A stretch of DNA of 64,000 nucleotides from DATGMS01 sp035303945 (GCA_035303945.1 DATGQZ010000017.1:26824-90823); one strand, 5' to 3'. Positions 18,080 through 27,709 are shown, numbered from the stretch's first letter. Notes: generated from the sequence alone by a model not told the origin. Translations and numbers: made by a program.

Positions 18080-20221
18080 ATGCACACCCAAAAGTCCAAA
18101 TCGGTTTTAGAAAATATTCTTTTTGCCAGTCATACATTCCTTGTTGTCCTGCTTTTGGCAGAAAGTAAGTTGGTAATTCCGCTTTGGCTACAAGTAGTAG
18201 GGAGGCTTCACCCTTTGATACTCCATTTCCCTATTGTGTTGCTTATGTTGGCCATGATTATCCTCTTGTTTCCAAAGCTGTTGAGGAATCAGGCTGACCA
18301 ACAGTATTATGGAACCTATCTACTTCTTTGGGGCTGCGTATTGTCCGCTATCACAGTTATCGCAGGCTTGTTCCTGTCTTTGGAGAACAGCACAGCATCC
18401 ACTGCTCTTCAAACGCACAAATGGACGGGAGTGGGCGTATTCTGGCTTTCTTCTCTGTTGTATTTCTTCTATGACAAGCTCAAAATCAGGCCCGCGCTGA
18501 AAACTGTAACGGTGGCATTCATGGGCGTGCTAATCATTGCTACAGGGCATTTAGGGGCTTCATTGACGCATGGGGAAAATTTTATCACCGGTCCCTTGCA
18601 GCAGAATGAGGTTCAGTTGGTAGCCTTGGAAGAGGCTGAGGTATTTGACCATGTCATCCAGCCGATCTTGGAGAACAAATGCATAGGATGTCACAAAGCC
18701 TCCAAACAAAAAGGAGAGTTGAGGCTGGACGCGGTAGAGCATATTCTAAAAGGCGGTGAATCCGGACCCGCAGTAGTCCCTGGGGACCTAGACAAAAGCC
18801 TTTTGGCTCATCATATCTTACTGCCATTAGAAGAAGATGGGCATATGCCTCCCAAAAGTAAACCCCAGCTGACGGAAGAGGAAGTGAAATTAATTACATC
18901 TTGGATAGCAAGCGGAGGAGATTTTGACAAGAAAGTGCTAGCTTATGAACCTGAAACGCCGCTATTTCAATTGGCCAGTCAGCAGTTTACCGCACCGCCC
19001 AAAAGCTACGATTTTAACGCAGCGGATGCTAAAACTGTTGAATCGCTTAATAATTTCTACCGCAGCGTCACTTCCATTGGCGCAGGATCGCCTGCATTGG
19101 CAGTTAGCTATTTTAGCTCAAAAAACTTCAACCTCGAATCGCTCAAGGAACTTGCAAAAATAGAAAAACAGATCGTCACGTTAAATTTAAATCAAATGCC
19201 ACTCAATGATGAAGATCTGGCTTTATTAAGCAAATTAGAGCATCTGGAACGCCTAAACTTAAACTTTGCGAACATTAAAAATAAGGGTTTGAACTATTTA
19301 AAAGGGTTAAGCAATCTCAGCTATCTCTCAATCAGCGGTAATCCGCTAGATGAGGAGGCGGCCACTGTCCTCGCTGAGATGAAAGGGCTTAAAGAACTCT
19401 ACCTATGGAACACCGGACTGGCGGAAGAATCAATTGCTATGTTGAAAAAGGCGTTGCCTTCAACCTATATAGAAACCGGTTATAGTGACGATGGGACTAT
19501 ATTTCAGCTCACTCCTCCAACCTTGAAGTTTGATAATGCCTTCTTCCAACATCAAACTAGGCTGGAAATCGACCACGCAATCAAAACAACCCAACTTTAT
19601 TATACTTTAGATGGCTCCACTCCCGATAGCCTCAGTTCCTATTTATATAAGGAGCCTGTATTAATTGACAGCAACACCACTGTTAAGGCAAAGGCCTTTG
19701 CGGAAGGATGGTTGGGAAGCCCCGAAGCAAAAGTGGACTTGATCAAGTCTTCGATCCGCCCCCACAAATATCATCTCAACTTTCCTCCCTCTGACAGGTA
19801 CAAGGGAAATTTGGTAAATAGCCTCTTCGATGGAGAGAAAGGCAAGCCTGATGTATGGGATCTCGCATGGATTGGTTTTAACCATACCGCTTTGGATGTA
19901 GAAATGGAATTTGAGCAGCCTTTGGACATTAGTCAAATCGAACTTAGCTATTGGTACCAATCAGGTTCCTGGTTATTTCCTCCTGCAGAAGTGGAAGTAT
20001 GGTTTCCTGATACGAATGGAGAATGGAAGCTGGCTTTCAACAGCAAACCCGATATGCCCGCCAAAGATCAGCCTTCAGGATTGAAGATGCTGCCGCTCTT
20101 CTTTAAAGCAAATTCGGTCCAAAAGATGCGTTTGGTAGCCAAACCCACCATCCTACCCAAGTGGCATGGCGCTGCTGGGCAGCAAGGCTGGTTGATGGTA
20201 GATGAATTGGTGATTAATTAG
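18080..20221 (+). CDS. Mosaic membrane protein: DUF2231 + cytochrome c + LRR + CHB_HEX-like C-terminal domains
   Basis: Protein of 713 aa with an unusual chain of parts. Residues 15-165 hold about four to five transmembrane helices resembling DUF2231 (GRLHPLILHFPIVLLML). A planctomycete-type cytochrome c domain follows with CIGCH at 201-205 and the GHMPPKSKPQLTEEEV segment. A leucine-rich-repeat stretch spans about 360-460 (IVTLNLNQMPLNDEDLALLS and similar repeats). A chitobiase/hexosaminidase C-terminal-like domain (about 500-555, LYYTLDGSTPDS, TTVKAKAFAEGW) and a carbohydrate-binding-like beta domain close the chain. It probably anchors an extracytoplasmic haem to the inner membrane and passes electrons from the PSD1/DUF1501 pair. 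It follows DUF1501 after 46 bases. Confidence 0.85.
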   Translation: MHTQKSKSVLENILFASHTFLVVLLLAESKLVIPLWLQVVGRLHPLILHFPIVLLMLAMIILLFPKLLRNQADQQYYGTYLLLWGCVLSAITVIAGLFLSLENSTASTALQTHKWTGVGVFWLSSLLYFFYDKLKIRPALKTVTVAFMGVLIIATGHLGASLTHGENFITGPLQQNEVQLVALEEAEVFDHVIQPILENKCIGCHKASKQKGELRLDAVEHILKGGESGPAVVPGDLDKSLLAHHILLPLEEDGHMPPKSKPQLTEEEVKLITSWIASGGDFDKKVLAYEPETPLFQLASQQFTAPPKSYDFNAADAKTVESLNNFYRSVTSIGAGSPALAVSYFSSKNFNLESLKELAKIEKQIVTLNLNQMPLNDEDLALLSKLEHLERLNLNFANIKNKGLNYLKGLSNLSYLSISGNPLDEEAATVLAEMKGLKELYLWNTGLAEESIAMLKKALPSTYIETGYSDDGTIFQLTPPTLKFDNAFFQHQTRLEIDHAIKTTQLYYTLDGSTPDSLSSYLYKEPVLIDSNTTVKAKAFAEGWLGSPEAKVDLIKSSIRPHKYHLNFPPSDRYKGNLVNSLFDGEKGKPDVWDLAWIGFNHTALDVEMEFEQPLDISQIELSYWYQSGSWLFPPAEVEVWFPDTNGEWKLAFNSKPDMPAKDQPSGLKMLPLFFKANSVQKMRLVAKPTILPKWHGAAGQQGWLMVDELVIN

Positions 20222-20227
20222 TAAGAT

Positions 20228-20650
20228 TTGGACAATCTGCGGTTCGCTTCCATCATACTCCTACTAGGCGCAATTGCATGTGGACAAAATGCTAAAGAAA
20301 AGCATGTAGCGGTACCTGTACAGAACGATTATATCAGAGCCATTCCCGGTGAAAATGATAGCATTCCTGAAGCGCTTTCGCAAAAAGGTGAGGTATTAAT
20401 TGCCTATTCCGACTGCTATACCTGCCACAAAACCAACACGAGGGCAAAAGGTCCCGCTTTTGGGGATATAGCGGCCCGATATCCAATACAGCAAGCCTAT
20501 GTTGACATGCTGGCGAACCGGATCATCGCTGGTGGTAGTGGAGCTTGGGGCAGCCCAGTCATGCTTCCCCACCCCGACCTACCTTTTAAAGATGCGCAAT
20601 ACATGGTTTATTACATCCTATCCCTTAAGGAATTAGAAGATAACTACTAG
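20228..20650 (+). CDS. Cytochrome c class I lipoprotein
   Basis: Small c-type cytochrome of 140 aa starting at TTG 20228, six bases after the preceding stop codon. No better ATG is available upstream of the haem site. It has a lipoprotein signal (Cys18 in AIACGQ), a haem-binding CYTCH motif at residues 63-67 and a probable axial Met112 (GSPVMLPHPDL), followed by the C-terminal cytochrome c helix (AQYMVYYILSL). It likely carries electrons from the haem proteins coded upstream towards a terminal oxidase. It is the last gene of the sigma/FecR/SusCD/PSD1 block; a 211-base gap with no clear promoter box separates it from the next SusC gene. Confidence 0.9.
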   Translation: MDNLRFASIILLLGAIACGQNAKEKHVAVPVQNDYIRAIPGENDSIPEALSQKGEVLIAYSDCYTCHKTNTRAKGPAFGDIAARYPIQQAYVDMLANRIIAGGSGAWGSPVMLPHPDLPFKDAQYMVYYILSLKELEDNY

Positions 20651-20861
20651 GATGTGCTAGGGAGCACCTGTTTACTTTATATGCGAGCTGCGCACCAACA
20701 AATTATACTGCTAACAAAATTTAACCAAACCATTGCTAGAATGCGATATTATAGTTAAAATTATTCTACTATTTCATCAGAAAACCTTACATTCACTATG
20801 AGTTAATTCTCAGCGTAAAACAATCTGTTAAAATTAATCATTATCAGTTAACCCAAAACAC

Positions 20862-23800
20862 ATGAAATGTAAACCTTTACCATGGCCAAACTTAGCTAAG
20901 CTTGTATTGCTAAGTTTGGGACTGCAATGTATGTTTATAAGCATTGCATGGTCTTCAGAAACTCCCTTTATCAACGTCTCCGGAACTGTCACGTCCCAAG
21001 CCAGTGGGGAAACCTTACCGGGCGTTACAGTAGTTGTGAAAGGAACCAACACCGGTGCTGTTACCGACCTTGACGGCAGATACAACATCGAGGTTCCCAA
21101 CTCAAATGATATTCTCGTCTTCTCATCCATTGGCTATCTGACACAGGAAGTTCCTGTAAATGGCCGCAGTGTAATCAATGTGGTCATGGAGGAAGATATA
21201 GCTAGCCTAGATGAAGTGGTAGTCGTGGGATACGGTACCCAAAGAAAATCAGACCTCACCGGAGCTGTTGCAAGTATTAAATCAGAAAAATTATTGGACA
21301 GGCAGTCGTTCAGCGTGAGCCAAGCCCTTCAAGGCCGCTTGCCAGGTGTCGATGTGTATGCCAACACGGCGGCTCCCGGCGAGCCTGCGCGGATTAGGGT
21401 GCGAGGGATTAACTCCATCAACTCCGGCGTTGACCCACTTTTTGTAGTGGACGGTATTATCGGTATCAATGCGAATTTCTTAGACCCCAACAACATAGAA
21501 TCTGTGGAGGTGTTAAAAGACGCCTCCTCCACGGCAATCTATGGGGCTCGAGGAGCCAACGGGGTCATTATTATCACCACCAAAAGGGGCCTAGAAGGTA
21601 AGACCGTAGTTTCTTATGATGGCTTCACTTCCTATTCAGTCCCTTCACGAAGTATTCCTGCACTAAACGCCAGGGAGTTTATGGAAGTGTATAACTTGGC
21701 ATTCGCCAATGCGGAGAAATTTGATCCCGCAGGTTTTGCTGACGGCCGTTATCAACCCAATAATCCGGCTAATTTTCCCGACCTCTTCGATGCCAATGGC
21801 AATCCTCTTTATGATACCAATTGGGAAAAGCTGACTTATCGGCCAGCTTGGGGCCAAAACCATCATATCAACATCCAAGGTGGCGCGGAAAAAACAGTAT
21901 ACAGCGTTTCCTTCGGTTACTCTGATCAAAACGGCATCATGCGCAATTCCTATAACAAGCGGGGCAATATCCGCTTTACATTGGACAACAGGGTGAAGGA
22001 TTGGTTGAGGGTAGGTGGAACCATTACCGGCATTCTTAACCAGCAAAGGGTTGTAGATGATAACTCCGGCGCGCTGAACGTGCCCAGGATGGTGATGGAG
22101 GCTATTCCCATCATTCCGGTGAAATATCCTGACGGCAGCTGGGGTAGTAACTCAGATTGGCCTGGAATGGAAGGGGGAGAAAACCCCGTTCGTCTAACAG
22201 AAGAAAGACAAAGAATCCACAACAGAAACCAAATCCTCGGGGACCTTTATGTTCAAATGGATCTGACCTCTAACCTGAACTTCAAATCCAGTTTAGGCTA
22301 CGATATCAATTCCACCAAAAGCAACCATTACTCCGGCAGAGGACTAAATGGTTTTTCGGCTAACCAAAAAGGCTATGCGGATATCAATGCTGGCAATTCC
22401 CTATATTGGCAAAGTGAAAACTATTTTACTTATAAAAAAGACTTGTTTAACAATCATCGAATTGATGCGTTGTTAGGGATGTCTTGGCAAGAAAGCTATG
22501 GCGAAAGTGTATTTGCATCTGCCGAAAATTTCATCGATGATTTTTATGGCTGGCACAACCTCTCAGTAGGTAACGTACGCAGTGGTTTGAGTTCCGGCGA
22601 CAACCGATGGGCTCTAAACTCCTACTTCGGCCGTATCAACTATAACATTGCTGACAAATATATCTTTACGGCAACCGGTAGGTTCGATGGCTCTTCCAAA
22701 TTTGGTAAAAACAATCGTTTTGCGTTCTTCCCCTCTTTCGGCGCGGCGTGGAGAATATCTGAAGAAGGATTTTTTGAAGTACCTTCTATCAGCAATTTGA
22801 AACTTAGGGCCAGTGCAGGTTCCACCGGCAATCAGGAGATTGGCTCCTTCAATTCTTTACAGTTCTTAGGTACGGAAACAGTGTTGCTAGGTGGAGAAAG
22901 GCAAACCAGTATTTCCAGAACCAGCTTTGGCAACCCAGATCTAAAATGGGAAGTAACCAACCAGTTTGACTTAGGCCTTGAAGTAGGCCTTTGGGAAGAC
23001 CGGGTGACGCTTGAAGCCGATGTATATTACAAAAAAACCAACGACCTCTTGCTAAGCGCCCCCATCCCCTGGTCCACCGGCCTAAGCACTGTTACACAAA
23101 ACATCGGTTCAGTGGAAAACAAGGGATTGGAGCTCTTGGTCAACTCTGTCAACATCAACAGGAGCAATTTTACGTGGTCTACTACCGTTAACTGGGCAGC
23201 TAACCGCAACAAGGTATTAAAATTAGGAATTAACGATGATGACATCTTTCCCGGCCCATGGTTTTTGGGGGAAACAAATATCCTACGTGTAGGTGAGCCC
23301 ATCGGTTCTCTTTGGGGATATAAGCGTCTCGGAACGTGGGGAAGCAATGAAGCAGACGAAGCAGCCCGCTTTGATCGCCTTCCAGGAGATTTGAAATGGG
23401 CTGACCTTAACAATGACGGGGTGCTGGATGCGCGTGACGAAACCATCATCGGAAATGCGTACCCGCAATGGACCATGAACATCTCGAATACCTTGACCTT
23501 CAAAAACTTTGATTTCACCTTTGATATTCGATTTGTACAAGGAGTCAATATTGTCAACGCCACTAAACACTCCGTGGAAGACCGTCAAGCTATTGCCAAC
23601 TCTATGGCTACCGTGCTTAATGCTTGGACGCCTGATAATCAAGATACTTATATTGCGCAAATCAGGCACTACAATGCCGGATATGATACACATATGGATG
23701 ATTGGTGGGTTGAAGACGGATCCTTTATTCGAGGTCAAAACTTTGTATTAGGGTATTCATTGCCCGCTAGCCAACTGTCTAAATTGGGACTTCAAAGGGC

Positions 23801-23960
23801 CAGAATTTATGGCAGTGTGCAAAACCTTTTCTTGGTTAGTGACTACACGGGCTACGATCCTGAAGCGACAACTTTTGGAGGAAGCTTGACGCAAAACATC
23901 GAGTTTTTCCAATATCCAAAACCTAGAACCTTCAACTTAGGAGTCAATGTATCTTTCTAA
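20862..23960 (+). CDS. SusC/RagA-family TonB-dependent outer-membrane transporter
   Basis: Third SusC-type channel of the window, 1032 aa. Signal peptide about 1-32, carboxypeptidase-regulatory-like domain about 38-115 (VSGTVTSQASGETLPGVTVV), the segment LDEVVVVGYGTQRKSDLTGAV, plug domain about 125-240 (VLKDASSTAIYGARGANGV) and barrel to the end. It lacks an STN domain, so unlike the transporter at 8812 it cannot signal through FecR. It sits between the cytochrome block and its own SusD gene, eight bases downstream, and may be transcribed from a separate promoter in the 20651-20861 gap. Confidence 0.94.
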   Translation: MKCKPLPWPNLAKLVLLSLGLQCMFISIAWSSETPFINVSGTVTSQASGETLPGVTVVVKGTNTGAVTDLDGRYNIEVPNSNDILVFSSIGYLTQEVPVNGRSVINVVMEEDIASLDEVVVVGYGTQRKSDLTGAVASIKSEKLLDRQSFSVSQALQGRLPGVDVYANTAAPGEPARIRVRGINSINSGVDPLFVVDGIIGINANFLDPNNIESVEVLKDASSTAIYGARGANGVIIITTKRGLEGKTVVSYDGFTSYSVPSRSIPALNAREFMEVYNLAFANAEKFDPAGFADGRYQPNNPANFPDLFDANGNPLYDTNWEKLTYRPAWGQNHHINIQGGAEKTVYSVSFGYSDQNGIMRNSYNKRGNIRFTLDNRVKDWLRVGGTITGILNQQRVVDDNSGALNVPRMVMEAIPIIPVKYPDGSWGSNSDWPGMEGGENPVRLTEERQRIHNRNQILGDLYVQMDLTSNLNFKSSLGYDINSTKSNHYSGRGLNGFSANQKGYADINAGNSLYWQSENYFTYKKDLFNNHRIDALLGMSWQESYGESVFASAENFIDDFYGWHNLSVGNVRSGLSSGDNRWALNSYFGRINYNIADKYIFTATGRFDGSSKFGKNNRFAFFPSFGAAWRISEEGFFEVPSISNLKLRASAGSTGNQEIGSFNSLQFLGTETVLLGGERQTSISRTSFGNPDLKWEVTNQFDLGLEVGLWEDRVTLEADVYYKKTNDLLLSAPIPWSTGLSTVTQNIGSVENKGLELLVNSVNINRSNFTWSTTVNWAANRNKVLKLGINDDDIFPGPWFLGETNILRVGEPIGSLWGYKRLGTWGSNEADEAARFDRLPGDLKWADLNNDGVLDARDETIIGNAYPQWTMNISNTLTFKNFDFTFDIRFVQGVNIVNATKHSVEDRQAIANSMATVLNAWTPDNQDTYIAQIRHYNAGYDTHMDDWWVEDGSFIRGQNFVLGYSLPASQLSKLGLQRARIYGSVQNLFLVSDYTGYDPEATTFGGSLTQNIEFFQYPKPRTFNLGVNVSF

Positions 23961-23968
23961 ATAATTCA

Positions 23969-25498
23969 ATGATGAAAAACATATTTAAATATAAAGCTTA
24001 TCTTCTGGTTTCGACATTGCTACTCGCTACCGCCTGTGCCGATTTCCTTGAAGAAAATCCCACTGGATCCCTCACGACCGAATCTGATGTATCCAGTGAA
24101 GATGTGGCAAGAGCGTTTGTTAATTCTGCCTACGCCAGGATCACCGTGTTAAACAATGGTGGTGGCGGTTGGGGAGGCAATAATGCATCCTTGATGGAGT
24201 TTATGACTGGCAAAGCAGAAGGCAACTCCCAAACTGAGGCTTTTAAGTTCAACGAGCTCACCTATGATGCAAGGGCCTTCTATATCGATAATTGGTGGAG
24301 CGGAATGTACCAAGGCATTTCCCGATGCAACCTCGCTTTGTTGAAGGTGGATGAGATCACCACACTCTCCGAGACCAATAGAATCAATTATTTAGCAGAA
24401 ATCAGGACCATGCGTGCCCTCTATTATTTCTATCTGGTTAGAATGTTTGGGGACGTGCCGAAGATCATTCAGAACCCTGAAAGCTTAGAAGAAGTGCAGG
24501 CACCCAAGTCGCCGGTAAAAGAAATCTATGATGAAATAATTATTCCTGACTTGCTCGAAGCGGAAAAGTCAACCCTTCCATGGCAGGATGCAACCGGAAA
24601 AGTTTCTATGGGCGCCATTAAGGCGATACTGGCCGATGTCTACCTCACTTACGCCGGCTACCCTGTCCGCGGTGGCGACCAGTACTATGCCGAATCAGCA
24701 AAAAGATCCAAAGAGCTGATCGAACAGGGGGGCTATTCGCTTTTTCCTGAATATCGTGACATGATCAATCCGGTCAACAGGAATCAAAGAGAATTTATTC
24801 TTCAGGTACAACATGCTAAGACGATCAGAGAAAATGGTCTGACTCCTGTCACTCTTCCTGCCTTTAGAGGAATTGCAGCTTATACAGACGAATATGGCGG
24901 ATTAGTGCCAAGAAGAGAGTTTGTTGAAAGCTATGAAGCCGGTGACAAACGCGTAGAGGAGAAACAATACTACTACACTTTTTACAAGGGTCATCCCAAT
25001 GACTATCCAGAAGGTGATCCACGAAGAGATAGCTTACATTTGGGCGGATACTATATTTACAAGTACTTTGACAAGCAAGCTATCGACAATGATTCCCGAT
25101 CTGAACTCAACTTTACCGTGTATCGCTATGCTGACGTTCTTTTGATGTACGCGGAGGCTTCCAACCGAGCCGAAGGCGGCCCAAACACCTTAGCAAGTAA
25201 CAGCTTGAATGCTATCCGGGACCGTGCTAACTTACCGCCTGTCACTACCTCTGACATGGAAGAATTCGAAAAGGCGGTTTGGGCAGAAAGGTATTTTGAA
25301 CTAGCTTTTGAAAATAAAATGTGGTTTGATATGGTGCGGACCAGAATGGTGCGCAATGATCTCACCAGGCAGTGGGAGAATTTTGTAGGCCATACCAACT
25401 TATTTGGAAAGACCTTCGCTGAAAAACACCTGCTGTTGCCAATTCCACAGAGAGAGATTGATAACAACCGCAACCTGGTTCAAAATACAGGATTTTAA
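23969..25498 (+). CDS. RagB/SusD-family outer-membrane lipoprotein
   Basis: SusD-type binding protein of 509 aa, partner of the SusC just upstream. The lipobox Cys is residue 23 (LLLATAC). SusD signatures include LAEIRTMRALYYFYLVRMFGDVP near the N-terminal third, YADVLLMYAEASNRAEGG and the C-terminal ELAFENKMWFDMVRTR, ending NLVQNTGF. The gene ends at a strong bidirectional terminator shared with the sulfatase gene on the other strand. The nearby sulfatase hints at a sulfated glycan as ligand, which is inference only. Confidence 0.94.
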   Translation: MMKNIFKYKAYLLVSTLLLATACADFLEENPTGSLTTESDVSSEDVARAFVNSAYARITVLNNGGGGWGGNNASLMEFMTGKAEGNSQTEAFKFNELTYDARAFYIDNWWSGMYQGISRCNLALLKVDEITTLSETNRINYLAEIRTMRALYYFYLVRMFGDVPKIIQNPESLEEVQAPKSPVKEIYDEIIIPDLLEAEKSTLPWQDATGKVSMGAIKAILADVYLTYAGYPVRGGDQYYAESAKRSKELIEQGGYSLFPEYRDMINPVNRNQREFILQVQHAKTIRENGLTPVTLPAFRGIAAYTDEYGGLVPRREFVESYEAGDKRVEEKQYYYTFYKGHPNDYPEGDPRRDSLHLGGYYIYKYFDKQAIDNDSRSELNFTVYRYADVLLMYAEASNRAEGGPNTLASNSLNAIRDRANLPPVTTSDMEEFEKAVWAERYFELAFENKMWFDMVRTRMVRNDLTRQWENFVGHTNLFGKTFAEKHLLLPIPQREIDNNRNLVQNTGF

Positions 25499-25519
25499 CG
25501 AGAGCAAAATTGAATAATG

Positions 25520-25553
25520 AAAAAGCCTGGGGATTAATTCTCCAGGCTTTTTT
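25520..25553 (+). terminator. Bidirectional rho-independent terminator
   Basis: AAAAAGCCTGG at 25520-25530 pairs with CCAGGCTTTTT at 25542-25552, giving an 11-bp stem flanked by an A-run on the left and a T-run on the right. It lies between the stop codons of the convergent SusD and sulfatase genes and should stop both transcripts. Confidence 0.88.
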
Positions 25554-25578
25554 GTACATGCTTGTCAACTAAGACGTT

Positions 25579-27114
25579 TTACTTTTGCCCTGCTGTGGCG
25601 GATTTGAAAGAAGCTATCATTTCTTTTAGTTTTTCGGGCTGCTGTTCTACCACATTATGCCGTTGTCCTAAATCCTCCTTGAGATGATACAGCTGATAGG
25701 CTTCTGAATTTCCAAGTTCTATATTAACATTTTGATTGATTGCAGGACCTTTATGGGGCGGTATCAGCAGCCAGTCCCCTTTTCGATAGGCAGTTTTGCC
25801 CATAGCTTCAATCACCAATTCCTCCCTTCCCTTTTGACTTTCTCCCAAGAAAACTTCCATGAGATCCTCACTATCGGCCGACTCAACCTCAATATCGACC
25901 AAATCTGCCAATGAAGCCAGAAAATCGATTTGGCAAACCACTGCGTCTGTTGTACCCGGACTGATACGCCCTTTCCAATAAACAATAAACGGTACCCTCA
26001 CCCCCCCTTCAAACAAACTGTATTTGCCGCCACGCAAGGGACCAGCAGGCGTATGATCCCCTAATTTTTCAACGGCCTCATCGTGATACCCATCATTAAC
26101 GACCGGTCCATTGTCACTGGTGAAAATAATCATTGTATTTTGTAGCAGCTGCTCATCCTCCAAGGTTTTTATGAATTCTCCTATTGCCCAATCTGCTTCA
26201 ACTATTACATCCCCTCTCGGCCCCATGCCCGAAGCACCTACAAACCTTGGATGAGGCGTTCTCGGCACATGGGGCTGTTGAAATGCATAATAGAGGAAAA
26301 ATGGTCCTTTGCTATGGTTCCTGACAAAACGCTTTGCCCTGTCAAGAAAAGTGTCAGCCATTTCCTCATCAACCCATGTAGCGCTTGTCCCACCTTTCAT
26401 ATAGCCGATTCGAGAAATGCCGTTTACGATGCTGTTGTCGTGGCCATGATGCCAACGCATCTTTAACAATTCGGGATTGTCACGACCTGTTGGTTCTCCT
26501 TCAAAATTCGATTGGTAATCTACTTGAATAGGATCATCAGGATCCAAACCTACCACAAAGGCGTCTTCGATATAAACGGTAGGTACCCGATCCTGCGTCG
26601 CTGCCAAAATAAAAGAATAATCAAAACCTACTTCTCTAGGACCGGGAACAATTTCTTGGTTCCAATCGACCTGTCCGTCTCCTAGACCCAAATGCCATTT
26701 GCCCACTACTCCAGTAGTGTACCCAGCTCGCTTTAGCATCTTTGGCAATGTCACCAGGGCAGTGTCAATTAGTAAAGGTGCTGTGCCGGGCAAAATTTTC
26801 GCGTCTTTGTTTCTCCATGGATAAATCCCTGTAAGCAAGGCATAGCGGCTGGGTGTACAGGTAGATGAGGTGGCATAGCCATTGGTAAAGCGTAACCCTT
26901 CATTTGCCAACTTGTCAATGTTTGGTGTGGATAGTGCCGTTGCACCATAGGCTCCGACATCCCCGTATCCAAGATCATCCATATTGATAATGATTATGTT
27001 GGGAGGAGAGAAGCTGCCACCCTCCCCGGCAGCAGATGAATTTCCGCAACCCAGGATGGACGCATTAAAAACGACGAGCATCAACAGCGGGAATGCAAAT
27101 AGACGATTGATCAT
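25579..27114 (-). CDS. Sulfatase (S1 family, arylsulfatase A-like) lipoprotein
   Basis: Formylglycine-dependent sulfatase of 511 aa that hydrolyses sulfate esters. It has a lipoprotein signal with Cys23, the metal-binding MDDLGYGD (Asp46, Asp47), and the sulfatase signature CTPSR at residues 86-90, where Cys86 would be oxidised to formylglycine, followed by YALLTGIYPWR. Later motifs include GKWHLG and the substrate-side FTSDNGPV. An anaerobic or FGE-type maturase is required but none is coded in the window. It is convergent with the SusD gene at 23969 and might desulfate the glycan taken up by that pair. Confidence 0.94.
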   Translation of the reverse strand: MINRLFAFPLLMLVVFNASILGCGNSSAAGEGGSFSPPNIIIINMDDLGYGDVGAYGATALSTPNIDKLANEGLRFTNGYATSSTCTPSRYALLTGIYPWRNKDAKILPGTAPLLIDTALVTLPKMLKRAGYTTGVVGKWHLGLGDGQVDWNQEIVPGPREVGFDYSFILAATQDRVPTVYIEDAFVVGLDPDDPIQVDYQSNFEGEPTGRDNPELLKMRWHHGHDNSIVNGISRIGYMKGGTSATWVDEEMADTFLDRAKRFVRNHSKGPFFLYYAFQQPHVPRTPHPRFVGASGMGPRGDVIVEADWAIGEFIKTLEDEQLLQNTMIIFTSDNGPVVNDGYHDEAVEKLGDHTPAGPLRGGKYSLFEGGVRVPFIVYWKGRISPGTTDAVVCQIDFLASLADLVDIEVESADSEDLMEVFLGESQKGREELVIEAMGKTAYRKGDWLLIPPHKGPAINQNVNIELGNSEAYQLYHLKEDLGQRHNVVEQQPEKLKEMIASFKSATAGQK

Positions 27115-27207
27115 GGTTGTATCTTTAAGTGAATGAATTTTGGCTGACTGCCAGTCTCGCTTGTAAAAGTCTCCAGCTTAGGTAAAAATACTGGTTTTCG
27201 TGGATGT

Positions 27208-27235
27208 TTTGCCGACTTTCCCTCAACTAACTTTG
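27208..27235 (+). promoter_or_regulatory. Candidate promoter for the lipocalin-like gene
   Basis: TAACTTTG at 27228-27235 matches the Bacteroidota -7 box exactly. TTTG at 27208-27211 lies 16 nt upstream, a little close. The start codon is 31 bases downstream. Confidence 0.45.
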
Positions 27236-27265
27236 TCCTATTACCACTAATAAAACCAACGCTTC

Positions 27266-27679
27266 ATGAAAAAATTAGCTATTCTAGCCACTATAGGCCT
27301 CTTCGGCATCTTATCCTGCTCAGACAAAGACGATGAAGAACCTCATGCTTCCGATCCATTGATTGGAACTTGGCATTTAGTGGCACTGGACCAAGGTGAT
27401 CAGACAATAGATGTCAAGGAGGAAGCCTGTCTTAGAGACAGCCAAATGAATGTCATCCCCGGCACTATGACACTGACGCTGTCCGCGCCATTGAAACAAG
27501 GAAGTAGTGAATGCCAAACAGAATCTTCCTCTATCGGTTGGGCTAACGAAGAGGGTACTTATTATACGGTGGAAGATGGACAGAAAAAAACAGCCATTTT
27601 CATGCTCGATCCGGACAACAGACTGGAAGTGGATATAACCTTAGGAGATAGTCCCATCACGCTAATCTTCGAAAAATAG
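27266..27679 (+). CDS. Lipocalin-like lipoprotein
   Basis: Predicted lipoprotein of 137 aa with lipobox Cys18 (GILSCSD), an acidic linker (DKDDEE) and a lipocalin-like start (DPLIGTWHLVALDQGD). The fold would be a small beta-barrel, as in many short Bacteroidota lipoproteins that open with the LxGTW signature. Two further Cys residues (EACLRD and SECQT) could form a disulfide. Ligand and role are unknown. It is followed after 30 bases by a small outer-membrane-type protein gene and probably shares its transcript. Confidence 0.75.
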   Translation: MKKLAILATIGLFGILSCSDKDDEEPHASDPLIGTWHLVALDQGDQTIDVKEEACLRDSQMNVIPGTMTLTLSAPLKQGSSECQTESSSIGWANEEGTYYTVEDGQKKTAIFMLDPDNRLEVDITLGDSPITLIFEK

Positions 27680-27709
27680 TCTTTTTTAATCAACCAATAT
27701 TTTCACAAC

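Noticed and set aside
23027..23738. Two long minus-strand frames opposite the third SusC gene
   Set aside because: Both are antisense shadows of a clear SusC barrel region; no start context or family match.
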